A DNA stretch of 64,000 bases from Rhynchosporium graminicola (GCA_900074885.1 FJUW01000047.1:248001-312000), one strand, 5' to 3'. Counted from the first letter of the stretch, positions 35,747-49,895 are shown. Program-made: numbers and translations. The notes: generated by a model from the sequence alone, not told the origin.

Positions 35747-37631
35747 TTATAACATACTCTTAGGCATATTTCGAACTGCCTGTCTGACACCCAGGTCACC
35801 GAGAATTTCTGTATGATTTGTTAGTGATCTATTGATGAGAGCAGCAATACTGTTTACCTTCTGCACCTCCTAGGATGGCATCGAATTTGTAGGTCCTTCA
35901 TTCAGTCAGCATCTCCATGTTAATGAATGGATGTTTCGAGATTTCAAGCTTCGAGGGTGCTCAGCCAATAACATACCTGTGGAACATCTCAATAGTCTTT
36001 CCCATACCAGTCTGTGTTAAAGCGCGTCCACCAAAGATCTGAACAGCTTCGTCGGCAATTTCGTGCGCAGAACGAGTGGCAAACATTTTTAGCAGGCCAA
36101 TAGGACCAGCAAGATGAGTAGCCTGTTGCTTATAAGGCATCGAATTCATCTGGTATGTGATATTCTCGAGCCATGCCTGGTTGGCTTCCACATGTGAGAT
36201 CATTTTTGCAAGCCTAAGGAGTCAGTTTCGGAAGAAATTAAATAGGGATGAGAGACTATACTTTTGACGGATGACTGGCTGGTCCATCAGAGTCTTCCCA
36301 AACACCAATCTCTGGTTACTCCATTTCATACACTCCTCGGTCACGAGCCTAGACATTCGGGTTACAGCACACACCATCATCCACCGCTCGTGGTTGAAGT
36401 TAGACAATATGACCTGGATACCCTTATTCTCGACACCAAGAAGATTCTCTACAGGTACTTTGACATTGTCAAATGTGATGTAGGTGGTCCCAGCCGCTGC
36501 CGAATAACTGGTTTTAATTGCCGATGTTTCCACTCCTTCGCCCTTCTCGATGACTATGACAGACAAGCCCTTGTCTGTCTTCACACCTGTGACAAAGTAG
36601 TCGCTGAATATTCCTACACGCAAGAGGGAATCAGCAAGTCCTTTTCTTCTCAGGAAGAGAATAGAATGTGTCTCATTCATTTCCAGAATATTGGAAAGAG
36701 AGACGCTAGGATGCCCTAACACTTACCATTTGTTATCCACTTTTTGGTGCCGTTGACAATATAGTGCTTTCCGTCTGGTGTCTTCTCGGCCGTAGTGCGT
36801 ATTCCAGCAACATCAGAACCAGCAAATGCCTCTGTGATGGCGAGACAAATCTTCTTCTTTCCTGAAAAGACTTCTTGGGCAATCTTGTTCTTCCAAGCGT
36901 CATCATTTGCCCATTGAAGAACTGCTGAAAGACTGATGGTCATGCCTGCCATATTTCCATCCTGAAATCCTCGAGCATTAGCGCGAACCATCTCCTGTGT
37001 TACGATTAGGTCATGGAAGTAGTCGAACTCCTCCCCTTTCACGGCACCACCTATCAACTCAACACCATGTAAATGCTTGCCAGGGCCGAGGCGCATATGC
37101 AGAATGCCGTTCTTGGCCATCTTGTCGACCATCTCCTGCGGGATGTGCTTGCCAGTCTTCTCGCATTCTTGCGCAACGGGATACAACTCTTCATCGGTGA
37201 AGATTCGCATGGCTTTCTGCAGTTTCCTGTGACTTTCGTTGAAGTATGGACTCTTAAATTGCGGAGTGAGCCATGTTGGCTCTGCGTAAGGAACAAGACT
37301 TAAGTCTCCTGCCTTATGTTCAATGACCTGCGACTTCTCGCCATCGATCGTTCCAATGCATAGAGTTGAATACTTCTGTAGGACCTCTTGTCGGTGGAGA
37401 TTGTAGAAAGCTTCAGTCGCATCGGTTCCAGCAACTATTATACTGTAAGCATCATGGCGCTAGTTTTGAGAAATTGAAATTTGACTGACCTTGCTTCAAC
37501 ACTGCTTCTCCGCCAGGATGCGCATCGACAAAATCAGTGACGTCGTAGACCTTGCTGTCGATCACAAACCAAAGGGAGTCTTCTGTGTTGTTTTTGGCCA
37601 CCTCGTTACGGGTGAGGGTCTTGTGAGGCAT
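35747..37631 (-). CDS. Cytochrome b5-acyl-CoA dehydrogenase fusion
   Basis: Acyl-CoA dehydrogenase with an N-terminal cytochrome b5 heme domain, a fungal architecture. Exons: 37631-37490, 37434-36727, 36614-36262, 36213-35977, then short exons at about 35909-35873 and 35812-35747. The b5 part shows VYDVTDFVDAHPGGEAVL with the HPGG heme ligand motif. The dehydrogenase part has an N-terminal helical domain (RIFTDEELYPVAQECEKTG), the FAD motif region (CLAITEAFAGSDVAGIRTTA, then KKWITNG), the middle beta domain, and the C-terminal helices (AVQIFGGRALTQTG.. and YKFDAILGGAEEILGDLGVRQ). The b5 domain may pass electrons to or from the flavin; that is inference. The segment ILGGAEEI aligns with the position where medium-chain enzymes have the catalytic Glu (IYEGTSQI), and here it is Gly, so the base may be elsewhere. 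Confidence 0.93.
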
Positions 37632-39282
37632 AGTATTGGTTTTAGGTTGGAACTGAAAAGTAAGGTTGCTTTCCTGGGCTCAGAGGATGGAATTTTGACT
37701 TTCGGGATTCAACAATCTGATATGTAAACCCAGAAAACAAAGATTCTATTCTGGACAGGATCGATCAGACAAAGTCCACTCCAAAAAGTAATCCGGGGTA
37801 AGGTGTTAAATCACATGCCGAGGTCCAAGGGAGGAGCCAATAGCTGCGTTCATATTATTACACATTAATCCCCGCAAACAGGGCCACTTGGCATAGGTTG
37901 TCAGGTCTCAGACACTCAGACACTCAGAGGTGAGAGCTGAGACTTGAGAGGCTGGCTTTTTTGTCCCCGGCTGGTGAAGGAAGCTCTATATGAAATCGAC
38001 ACACGACTTTACGTACGGCCAGAAAACGAGCCTGTTTATGGCTTTGTCTCAAGTGACAATGCACAGTCGCAAAATGCTTCAGGGCATGGAGAAGAAATAT
38101 ATTCCAGCCTGAGCTCGCTTTACCGGACCCGAATTTGGGTCGGCCTCACTGATAAAGTGTGTAAAGCGTACTCCTTGGCCATGAGACAACAAGCAAAAGA
38201 CACCTAGTTAGGTACCAGGTACCTTAGGTAGGTATGTCGTATCATCGATGAAATCTCCCTAGTCAAGCGAACCGTCTGTAAGTTACGAGGCAGATCCAAT
38301 CTTGACAGAGACCTTGCCTAGGCTAAACTGGTAGGGCAAAAGGCACAACTCGATATTGAGTCGCAAAAGGATTACCAGATGCCGCCTGGAGGAACTTTCA
38401 AGCCATACAGAACTTGTTGATGAAGCAAACTTTACTACATAGGCAGGTCGGCAGACGATGAGACAACCCTGAATGAGCCTACCAATGTTTTCTAAACCAC
38501 TTCGCTGGGATACCGGTGCCCAGCCAGATGGAATTAATATTAACAGGCATTACATTCGACTTACAACAGGCAGATTTTACCTTGGTAAGGTCGGTAGGTA
38601 TAAGTATCCATGTGGATGGGCAGCGACGGAGCTAAAAGTTGGTCTTGATCACAAGCACATCTTCTCGAGTCAGGTTCGAAGAATTGCCAACATGTGGCCT
38701 TCGCCAAAGATCTCCCTCACTTGATCAGAGTGCGTACTGTACTGCAAACATCAGCTTACTCTGTAAGTCTTATCTCGGCATCTTGCTCGTGTCTTCAATG
38801 GTCCGTTGGTGTCATAATACCTTCAATAATATCACCCCTTCAACCAACAGAGTGCATTGGAAAGATTCCGAGCTGCTGGGCCCTTCTCCGCCCCGCCCCG
38901 CCCCGCCCCATCCCGCTCTGATGCCGTTGGTGAGACTCTTATCGATAGCGCATCGCGTGGTTCAGTGACGACGAATCGTCAATATGTGCCAGCCACAACT
39001 CCGCGTTCTTGACTAAATCATGATCCCCAGGAGCTGTGTCCCGACGATGAAGTGACTGGACCAATACATATTTCCATATCCAGAAGGAGTGTATGTCTGA
39101 CAAAGCCAAACCACCCACAACATACCTGGCCCAGCTTCAATAACCATGAACGCCAGGCTATACATCCCGTTCGACATCACGAGGCGGTGATTTCCAGAAG
39201 GGCGTTTCGTCTGCCACTATCAGACGACTGATTCATTCTACATTTTATTTACTCCAGCTATACTCGATATCCATCCGCCATC
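37632..39282. other. Divergent intergenic region between acyl-CoA dehydrogenase and ATG2
   Basis: 1.65 kb with no supported gene. A CCCCGC tandem tract lies at about 38888-38907. Upstream regions of two divergent genes. Confidence 0.4.
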
Positions 39283-42200
39283 ATGGCGTCCTACTTCCAG
39301 TCGTATTTTCAAGCCTCCTCAATGCCGAAGCGCCTCCTTCAATATATATTGACAAGAATCGAGATCCTGGATACTGATGCCTTGGACTTGCAGAATCTGG
39401 ATATAGCATGGGGGAAGAATAGCGTATTCGAGTTTCGAGATGTCGCTTTGCGCTTGAGGGTAGGCTCTCAAGACTCTGTGCATTTGATACTTGCTAATCA
39501 CAATGCACTTCTAGAAATTAGAGAATCTACTCCAACTGCCCCCTTCACTCGAAGTTGCGAAGGCTCAGGTTCTGCTTTTACGGCTCACAATACCGGTTGA
39601 TATTTACAGTAGTCCTATAATCGTTGAAGTTGAGGGGGTTGAAAGCCTTCTACGCGTCAAGCCTAAAATGGAGACTGGCGCGGCGCATTCACAGTCTCGT
39701 ACAAACCATGATCGGATAAACAAGAGGCCATCTACACCACGTCCGAGCAAATCACCGAAGTCACGAAGGGAATCCGAAGGCATAGAAGAGGACGATGAGG
39801 AAGCCGGTCTCCCAACAGCAGTCGACCTTGCTGCATCATTCCTACAGACAGAACCGGAGGACGAGAGAGCGGAATTTGAGGCTGCAATACTGTCAGAAAC
39901 TCAAGAAATTGGAGCCTCTCCGATATTAAGTGACGATGAAGAAATTTCGGTAGGAACAGGAGCTGCACTATCTCTCCCAACGTTTATGGCAAGATTTATA
40001 CAAGGTATCGTGGACCGACTACAGGTCAGAGTTCGCGGTATCACTATCAACCTGGATGTCGAACTTCCTCCCGAGTCTCCAAAAAGACTAGCAGCCAATC
40101 AAGTGGATGCTGTTACCGTTCAGCTGAAGGTGGAGGACGTAGAGATTCAAGGCGTTACACGGGAATCGGGAACACTCAATGACAGCCACAGAGACCAGGC
40201 TCCGTTCATGGAAGGGAAGAGGCTCATCTCATTGTCGAGAATCAGGGGATTTTTGGTATCTGACGCCGGTTTCCTTTCGACCCTGGCTCGATCCTCCGCC
40301 ATGTCTTCCCCATCAGCCACGCATTCCAATACGTTCGAGGATAGTGTAGAGCCTGAGAGTAGCTCTGGGTTTCATGAGAGCACCGGGGCTTCTAAGTCAT
40401 ATTCTACGCCTGACGACGACTCCACTGTTTCCTCTAGTCCTCAATCCATGCCGTCAGTACACACAGGAGCTGCTATTTCAACATCAGTGTACAGCTCGAT
40501 TATCGCCAGTGATAGTGGGAGATTTGAGGACGCACCTGAAGATGATGAAGCGTCAAGCGTGTGTGATAGCCACGCTTCTCTCAGCGAGATCGGTGATAGC
40601 GTGTACGGAAATTCTGCGTACCTGAATCAGGTTACAAACAGCACACTTTTTCAAGAGGATCAATCTATGTCTCAACCATTATCAAGTAGCATCCATCCCA
40701 CATCCCCCTCATCTACGCCACGGGCATCGGTACATCTGCCGCTATCCGTCCCTCGAGTCGATTATCCAGTGCTTTCGGATTCTCTCTCTGGGGTCCATCC
40801 ACCTTCGATGTTACAATCGACCACGTTGCCCACAAGGTCACATCCAAGATTTTCACATGCTCGTGTCTCGCATTCTCAGCCATCACTGCACCCAACTGAT
40901 ACTTATCCCGCGAGAAATGAGTATTCTACAACCCAGGATCCTAGTATCGATCATGTTGCTGTAAATAGAGGCGAGGAAGATGACGAGTACGACAGCAGCA
41001 CACCTCTGCCTGAGGAGGATCTTTCCCAGTCTCAGCTTTTCAGCCATGAGGACGCTGAGAGTATGTACATGAGTGCCGTATCTCACACTTCCACAACGTC
41101 GAACATCCCAGGTGGCTGGATACGTTCGAGTAGCGAGAGCGAAGGGTCGCGGACTCAACCTGGTAGTCCTATTCTGTCACAAAATCCAGAGCAAGGATCT
41201 TCTTGTGATAACCTCGAACATGCTCGGCATGTCGCTCCCCACAAGCCAGATCCAGAATTGGCACAAGCTCCTACTATGCCATCCACGCCCAGGAGGCTAT
41301 CTTTATCTGCTGCGCAAACAGCCCCAAGCGTGCCACGGAATCCAAGCGACGTGTCGGAGCGATCAACGACGTCTTCCAATGGATACACCCGATTGACGAA
41401 GGAATTCTTCAATCTCGATCGCATTGTTGTTTATGTTCCGATGACTGACTCAGATATCGGCGCAGTCTCACCGTCCGTTGGGTCTTCAAACACAGCTGGA
41501 AGCAGTGTTTACTCGAGCCCAACTTTCATGTCACAGTCCACATTGATGAACGTACCCGGATCGTTCTCTACCCACCTACCTAGCCCACAGAAACCCACAG
41601 TCTCGGCAGCAACAACTGAAGAAGTGTATCATGAGCCAAAGGACAGGAATAGTGATGCCATTGAGATCGCAATTGGCAAGTTGCTTGTACAATTTGATGT
41701 TTCAATGGGCAAACTTATCTTCAAACTTATTAGCCAGCTGAGAGGCGTTATCGAAACCAAAGCACAGACGACCTCGCTCAGTACAGAACCCACTCTAGGC
41801 GATCAAAAGTTCGTCTTAGCAGCTCAAAACATTTCAGTGATGTTCTTGGAGCGTCTCGAAGACGTTATGGATCCCCCAGGTGTGCCCCTCTCAACTAGCC
41901 AATACACAGCGCTGCCATCGGCAGATGTTCTTTTACGTGTGGGCTTGAGCGGACTCGACGTCCAAACACATATGTTGGAGGAGAACACCAAGACCTCAAT
42001 CAAGCTCAAGAAGTTTGTCTTTGGCTATGCGCGTGAGAACATCGTCTCCTTTGATGCTGGGCTCCTCATTGGCGGCTCGGTAAGGGATCTCAAGGCCTCT
42101 GATGGCATAGATTTATCACTAAATATAACGCAAGCCGTCGACACCACGAGGTGTGAGATAGTCACTCTCCCATTGCATGTTTCCATTGATCTGCAGAGAC

Positions 42201-45200
42201 TCGATGAGACTTTCAGTTGGTTCGGAGGTCTCAGCAGCGTTTTGAATTTGGGCAGCTCCATGGCATCGAATGCAACTGTTACTGCCAACAGTGCCAGCAA
42301 GCCGAGACCACGAGGGGTACATTTTGAAACGCCCATTCGACCTGATGACAATTCCTTGGCCGCACAGAATAAGGTGGACATAAGAGTGGGAGGTTTTGTT
42401 CTTGACTTGGTGGGTACCGAGTGCAGTGTTGGAGTCGAGACATCTGCTGTCAAAGTAGTTAGTCGTGATGAGGGAATCGGAGTCTTCGTTCAGAAGATCA
42501 GATTGTCTGGTCCACATCTTAAGCGGGCCCATGAAGAACCCGCAATTAACGTGGAAATCACCTCAACGCGTGTTGAGTACCTCGCATCTCCAAAAGATGC
42601 TGATTTAGACCGCCTACTGTCCCTCATCACCCCATCTAAGGCCAAGTATGACCAAGATGACGATATTTTGCTAGATACACTCCTACGCCAGCGCAAACAA
42701 GGTGCTGTTGTGCGTCTCACCATCGAGGATTGCCAGGCCCGAATTGGAAGATTACATGAGTTCAGCTATCTCCCTGAGCTTGGCGAAGAGGTGTCTAGAT
42801 TGTCTACAGTCGCAAAGTATCTACCTGACGATGATCGGCCGGGTCTGCTCTCTTTGATTACGGTCCACACATTAAATGCCAATGTGGACATTGGGGAACC
42901 TCTTGGCACCGTCCGACTCTTGTCGACCGGCATCGAGATCGCTCAAATAAGTCTCCCATCCCTAATAGCACTCAGTGTCGCTGGTATTTCAGCTCGGCGG
43001 AATGCATCAGAAGAATTGATCGGGGCTGCCACTGAGCCAGAGCTGCGAGACCCACGAGCCAGAAGTCCCGCCGTGATGGCAAGAATGATCGGTGACGAGA
43101 TGGAACCTGTAGTAAAGATCAAGCTTTGGAACCTGAAAGTCGAATATCGTGTCACTACACTCATGACGATACTGGGTCTCACAGAAAATGCCACAGTTCA
43201 AGACATTTCTGCAAGCTTGACAGCGTCAGTAGCGACTTTGACAGAGTTCGCTCAAATCAAGCACGCTCGCAGCACCATGCCTCCGCCAGCTACGGGAAAA
43301 AGGTTCCATAGCTCAAAACCCTTGGCAGTTGATATCGTCCTACGGGACTGTATATTGGGAATGAACCCCTTGAGCTTGCCATCGAAGGTTTTAGTGGTTC
43401 TGACAGAAGCTCATGTCGAGGCAGTTCTACCCAAAGATCAGAATGCGAGTGCTATGATGGAGTTGAACAAAGCATCTATTTTAGTCATCGACAACGTAGC
43501 TCATCTCACACCCGAACAAGGCAGCACAGATCCTCGCAGAAACTCATTCGATGGAGGAAGTACACAAGTTGCCGATTTGTGCGCCACGGGATACGTCTCT
43601 GTCAGCTATATATCCTCCGCAAAAGCAATCATCCAGATGTCGACGAGCGAAGATGGGGAACAATCGCTTGACGTGGAACTTCGAGATGATCTATTCGTGC
43701 TCGAGTCATGCGCCGATTCCACGCAAACGCTCATTGCTGTCCTCGGTAACCTCTCACCTCCGATTCTTCCCACCAAGGAAACCAAATACCGCACGAAGGT
43801 CATTCCAGTACAAGATTTACTTGCATCCCTATCTGGAGACGCATTTGGTACTGCAGAGGGAGATTATAATTTCGATGATGACTTTGGGCTTGGCGAGGGG
43901 TTAGCAGAAGATTTCTCTGCTGAGGACGTCGACGACCTTGACTTTGACTCTCACTACTACCAGAGCGATACGGTCGAAGGCTACGATGAGGCGGTGTTAG
44001 AGGATGAGGACGGCTCTGTTGCTTCTACTCATGTTACAAGTCGCGACACCCACGATGGTGTCTTGCTGGATAGTATTGTCGAGCCCCAACAAGTTCTTGA
44101 GAATCAAGACTTAGAATTTCAAGATGATCATTTCGGCACAGGATCTGTCTTGGAAGGAACAGCACACAGATGGAATTCTGCCAAGAACACTTACGATCGA
44201 TCTAACGCGCACAAAATCAGAACAAGTCCGCTCAGAGTTTGTGTACGTGATGTTCACATTATATGGAATCTGTTCGATGGCTATGATTGGCAGCACACTC
44301 GAGATGCCATTTCACAGGCGGTTCAAGATGTCGAGTCAAAGGCAATCGAGAAACGGGCGCGAAACGAAAGGCGTCCAACGTTCGACCAGGATATTGACGA
44401 AGAGGAGACTGTTATTGGGGACTTCCTGTTCAATTCTATATATATCGGTATTCCAGCGAATCGTGATCCTCGTGAGTTAGCTGCAGCAATCAACCAGGAA
44501 CTCAACGATAACGCGACAGAGACCGAGTCAATTGCCACAACCTCGGTATCCTCTTCTCCCAGTAGACAAGGGGGTCCGCGCAAGACAAGGACTAAAAGGC
44601 TACGGTTACAGAGAAGCAAGCACCACAAGATTACCTTCGAGCTCGGTGGAGTTTCTGTAGACCTGGTTTCCTTTCCCCCTGGAAGTGGCGAAACTCAGAA
44701 TTCAGTTGACGTCCGAGTGCGTGACTTTGAGATCTTCGACCATGTCCCGACATCAACCTGGAGGAAATTTGCGACGTACATGCAAGATGCTGGCGAGAGA
44801 GAAACTGGCACGAACATGATACATATAGAAATCCTCAACGTCAAGCCGGTTCTTGAACTAGCTGCTGCTGAGATTGTTCTCAAGGCGACTATCCTTCCGC
44901 TCCGACTTCATGTCGATCAAGATGCTCTCGATTTCATAACCAGGTTCTTTGAATTCAAGGATGATACTACTCTCACTGAGCCCTCCCCGAGCGACTCCCC
45001 CTTCCTGCAACGAGTAGAGGTCAATTCAGTCCGAGTCAAATTAGACTTCAAGCCAAAGAGAGTAGATTACGCCGGTCTCAGATCTGGGCATACCACGGAA
45101 TTCATGAACTTCTTGATCTTGGACGAAGCGGATATGGTTCTTCGTCACACTATCATCTATGGTATATCCGGCTTTGAGAAGCTTGGGAAATGCTTGAACG

Positions 45201-45887
45201 ACATATGGATGCCAGACATTCAAAGGAACCAACTTCCTGGCATCCTAGCGGGATTGGCACCCGTCAGATCACTTGTGAACGTCGGCGGGGGCTTTAGACA
45301 ACTTGTCGTGGTTCCTATGCGCGAGTACAAGAAAGATGGACGGATTGTACGAGGCATTTCTAAAGGAGCGGCTGCCTTTGCCAAGACTACTGGCACCGAG
45401 TTGGTCAAACTTGGGGCTAAAGTTGCTGTTGGTGTGCAAACAGTCCTGCAGGGGGCAGAAACTATCCTCGGTCCAGCATCGGACTCCCCATCTTATACTC
45501 TGGAAGGTGATGATTCAGAGGAAGAAAACAAGCAGATAAGTCTTTACGCAAATCAACCGGTTGGCGTGCTTCAGGGTCTTCGTGGTGGATATGCTGGCCT
45601 GCAGCGAGATCTCATCCTAGCGCGGGATGCCATCATAGCCGTACCAGGTGAGGCGATGGAAGGTGGAAATGCAGCAGGGGTTCTGCGAGCAGTCAGGAAG
45701 CATGCTCCAACGGTGATCCTTCGGCCTGCCATTGGAGTTGCCAGGGCAGGTGGACAGATCTTGATGGGTGCCACAAATTCGCTGGACCCGGTCCATTTGC
45801 AGCGAGCTGAAGCGGTGAGCTTTAAGTCCATTTCCATTCCGTTTACCAAAATTACTAATTGTTCTGCAGAAATACAAGAGACATTAA
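39283..45887 (+). CDS. ATG2: Autophagy-related protein 2 (bridge-like lipid transfer protein)
   Basis: Rod-like lipid transfer protein that moves phospholipid from the ER to the growing autophagosome, working with Atg9 and Atg18. Exons: 39283-39459, 39515-45814 and 45870-45887, about 2164 aa, typical of fungal Atg2. The N-terminus ([20 protein letters not shown], then [24 protein letters not shown]) is the chorein/VPS13-type N-domain. Residues about 110-160 and 260-580 are low-complexity Ser/Pro/Asp-rich. The C-terminal third carries conserved Atg2 blocks ([68 protein letters not shown]). The unspliced frame would run to 45916, but removing 45815-45869 (donor GTGAGC, branch TACTAATT) gives a last exon of 18 nt, KYKRH-stop, the expected end of the family. 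Confidence 0.96.
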
Positions 45888-47759
45888 TGATGAACACGAT
45901 TTTGGAGCAAAGGTAGCGCGTTATGCATCAGATTGGAGCCGGTGTCTGGTATAATTGGGAGGCATGGCTTTCAGACCTGAGGAGTTTGTTTGGCTGGCAC
46001 AATATCACTTCACTGTTTTACTCGCATCATTTTCTTATAGAATGGACTCGAATAAGATTCGCTTTTCAAATTTGCGACCCGTGGTTGAACTTTTCAAAGC
46101 CTCCTTCGTGTGAGGCTTCGAAGTTCTGCCGACCCTCGCTCGCTAAAGTAGCCGAAATCTACCCGCTCGAAGTCAACAAAGGCTCATTGCTACCCCCGTT
46201 GGATCTGTATTATCCCGCGCAACTGAATTCGGCAGGTTGAAAGCAGTGGCTAGAGCTCTGAGCTTCTGAGCCTTGAGTGTCGCGGCGGGTTTCGCCGAAG
46301 AAAGCACTACTAGTCCTTGTCTAGACGGCATCCCCCTTCAAAACTTTAGACTCTGTCGATACATATCGACTATAGCTATCTATAATGCAGAGTACTTATC
46401 CCATAATAGAAGTTCCCATATGAGGGGAAACATTATTCACGATTACTACCTCGTTGCGAACCCAGATTTAGGTTCTAGACAACAAGTCATTCTGCCAACT
46501 GTCTTCTTTCCGGCCGGGGGAAAATGCTGCCAAGCCTCTCCAGGAGTTCGACTTGCCAAAAGAAGTCTAAGTAAGCTATTGGGATCCTGAAGATCTCCTT
46601 TTGCCATAGTGGACTAGTAGTCTAGTAATGGAAGGTATTAAGTTGGATGTTCACTATAGTGCTCTTCCCCGCTTGTGCTAGCTGCAGGGTTTCTCTCGTT
46701 CTTCCTCTCGCTTATTTCAGTAGGCATGACCGAGAGGGGTCTACTTGTTGAGTATGCTCTTTTGTTATTTGCTCCTTGAGACTTCGTAGACTACTGCTTA
46801 ATTCATGAGTATTATCAAGGCTAGAAGAGACGGTTATTAGACTTGAAAGGCGTTTGTATACCAGTCATATGATGGAACTAGTCCTCACACACCTCAAGAA
46901 GATTCATAATCTTAACTCCAGAGGGTAAGAAAATGTGATTCGGTGCGGGCCCTTACAAGTGCTGAGCATTTACACCAATGGTGGGATTATTTAAGAGATC
47001 TCAGCTGGACTCACGCAGCTTGAATGGGTGTGAGGAATGGAAGGGTAAGTGCAGTCGGATATGTGGCTGTGAGGCTGAAGACGACACGCTGTTGGTAGAA
47101 AGTCATGTCCTGAAATGTAACATATCTTCTTGATATTATCGTTTGTGTTAGAATATTCGAGGGGTAAATCGTCCCTCCCAAAGTCGTTGACTTGAAGGAT
47201 TTGCTCCCTCACTATTGATGAGGGAGAAAGTAAGGATGGCGCCTCAAAGACAGCTACCGGCAATCGCTTTCCGTATTCCTGAATAGTTTTATTCACCATC
47301 TCCCCTGCGGCAGCTCGTGGTTTCCCCGTACTCGACCATATGGCTGGGCATGACTAGAGAAGAGCTTTTTGTCAAGTTCTATACTTACTATAACACCTTT
47401 AACGTTCCTAAGCACCATAGCGCTTTTTGAAAATAGCTTTATTCTCGCGGCTCTTGCAATACGAGTGCCTTCGATTTCTGCACAGAGTGGTTCTCGAGAT
47501 CATTCACTATGCACGACCTATCTACCATCTTATCTAGACGAAGGTTCACACAGTTTCTACGATCTTTAGGCATAGTTGACGATCAGACAGCCTGAAAAAC
47601 AGGACAGTGATGGGAGGCAGCTTATGCCCCGGCAGATTCATTTGTCCAAAGTCTCACCTTGTAGGAGAAGGCTACGTTACTTACCAGAACTCTTCAATAT
47701 CCATGCATTGGTAAAAAAAGACATCCTTAGGCACCAGTCAATTGCTTCGACTGACTGAC
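45888..47759. other. 1.9-kb region with no supported gene
   Basis: Frames here are short and lack motifs. It lies between ATG2 and a GH3 pseudogene and may itself be degraded coding or repeat DNA, which I cannot identify. Confidence 0.4.
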
Positions 47760-49895
47760 GCTAGGTAACATTGCTCTGCATTCCTAGGTTGGCTTCCTAG
47801 GACTCTGTCTTCAGAATGGTTCGGCTTCCTTGAGACAAGCAACATTTGCGACAGTCTTTCCGCCTGGTCTGACCGCAGCCAGATCGGGTAAGTATTAGGG
47901 AAGCTTCTTTCATCTTCTTTCCAATATCTTGAAGCGTTCTGGAGCCGTATTCTATCCTACCCTATATATTTGCGAATGATAGATTGCTTACTTGAACTTG
48001 TGCAGTGGGACAGGGGACTCATGAATGACAGAGGTCTATGTTTAGGTGCTGAATTCAGAGCAAAAGGCGCACATATTGCTCTCGTGCCGGTATCCGGGCC
48101 AGTTGGACGCTCAGGTCTAGCTGGTTGTGGATGGCAAGGTACGCAATGCTGTTTTTTTTTTGGCCAATTCTGACCCGCACTGATAGGCTTTTCACCTGAT
48201 CCGTATCTTACGGGTGTTGCCATGGAAGATGCCATCTCTGGGATTCAAAAGAATTGTGTTCAAGTTGTTGCTAAGCGTCATCAGTTGTTTACCAAATTAT
48301 GAAATAGTGAAATGTTGGCATATTTGTAGACTGGATCGGAAACGAGCAGGAGACTCAGATAAACCCCTCGGGTTTGGGCCAATGGGTAATACCATCGAGG
48401 CTGTCTCTTCCAATATCGATGAACGGTAAGTGCAGCTTCTGAAAGCAGACTTATATTTTGCCCCTTTCCCGGAACGGACGACTTGAGTCTGAATGTCTCG
48501 AAATCTCATATTCTCAGTAGGAAATGAGTCATCTCTTAGACATTTCTACGCACGCAGCATCTGAGTGGAGTAATAGGACTACGCGCGAGCTATATATGGG
48601 GCCATTTGGCTATTCGACCCACGCTGGCATAGTCTCGATTATGTGCTCGTGCAATGGACTCGACGGCTCATATATACCTGCCAGAACTCTTAGGCGCCGA
48701 GCTTACTTCTCAAAGACGAGTTGCGGTTCCAGAGATACGTCATGAGTGATTAGGATTCTGTCCACGCTGGTGTGGATGGCGTCGGAGCTGTTTCAGGTAT
48801 GGATATGCCCGGCTCCTTGGGTTTTGGCTATAATGCTGGCGATATTACCAACTGTCTGTGTGTGCAAATTGGTAAGCCACCAAGATAATGAGCATGGCAC
48901 GTTTTCCTGAGAAGAGGACGCTCAGGGTGAGTTTTTCCAGAATCATACAAATTCAGTACCAATAATCGCGTAGTACCTAACATCGTAACCCCAGTAGATG
49001 CTCTCAAGGTTCGCACGAAGCAGGGTGGGTCACTTCTTGCACACCTGCTCAACAACACACTCATAGCCAGTTATCTAGCTATTGACTTTGCAGCATTAAT
49101 CTTTCGCTTCTCGATATCTGCATTTTCTTTTTGTAGACTTGAGCTGCCACGGGTGAGTGTTTGACATCACTAATGGCAGATTGGAATAGCACTGCGGTCT
49201 CAAGAACGTTGCTAGTTTTTGCATTAAGAATTTTGTCGTCATGACACTGAAGGTTCCATGAGCCAACGCAAACAACGTTACGGCGATCTTAGCGACCCAT
49301 TTCCCTGATCAAAAAAGCGGCAACTCAACTGTTGACATTCTCTACGGCAACTTGAATCCTAGTGGCAAACTTCCTTACACGATCGCCAACACGGGGGCTC
49401 AATACGCATTTCCTGAGATGATGAACTCCACCGAGTGCTGCCGGACTGAAGACCCTACCTAACACATGGCAAGCAGTTTTGATCGTGTGCCGCCATCTTG
49501 TCCACTACACCTAGTCAGTCCTTTACGAGCTTGGGTTCTGCTGCTTGTCGTATACGATCTTCTCGATGTCGGATTTGTTGATACGAGAACAGGTCATGGT
49601 AGTATTACTGCGAGTCCTCCTGTTGCCGATACAAAACCAGGTAGTAACCCTACACTTTACGATGTTCTTTTCTGAGCTACTGCCGCAATGGATCTCTCGC
49701 TGGAGCAACTGTTAGACAGCTGTATCTCGCGCCAATAATCTCTGGCGAGATTACTATCCAATTGACGTCCCTTCGTGGCTTCGAGGAGGTTTCTATGCAT
49801 ACAGGAGATAGCACACAGGTGTCCTTTGATCTCAAGCGAGAAGATATCAGTCATTGGGACGCCACAGCTCAAGAATAAGAAATTTGCGTACGTTT
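47760..49895 (+). pseudogene. Beta-glucosidase (glycoside hydrolase family 3) pseudogene
   Basis: Decayed copy of a secreted GH3 beta-glucosidase. Recognisable blocks in order but in different frames: GFLGLCLQNGSASLRQATFAT and VFPPGLTAA (47790-47880), LGAEFRAKGAHIALVPVSGP with GRSGL (48040-48120), FSPDPYLTGVAMEDAISGIQ (48190-48250), then SSNIDER..ELYMGPFG and SIMCSCNGLDGSY (48405-48680), DWGS/SVHAGVDGVGAVSGMDMPG (48745-48815), NSTVDILYGNLNPSGKLPYTIA (49325-49390) and, near the end, SLRGFEEVSMHTGDSTQVSF and EDISHWDATAQE of the fibronectin III-like tail (49770-49875). Frameshifts and stops (for example after ATAQE and inside the N-terminal block) rule out a functional enzyme. The catalytic SDW region is altered. 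Confidence 0.85.
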
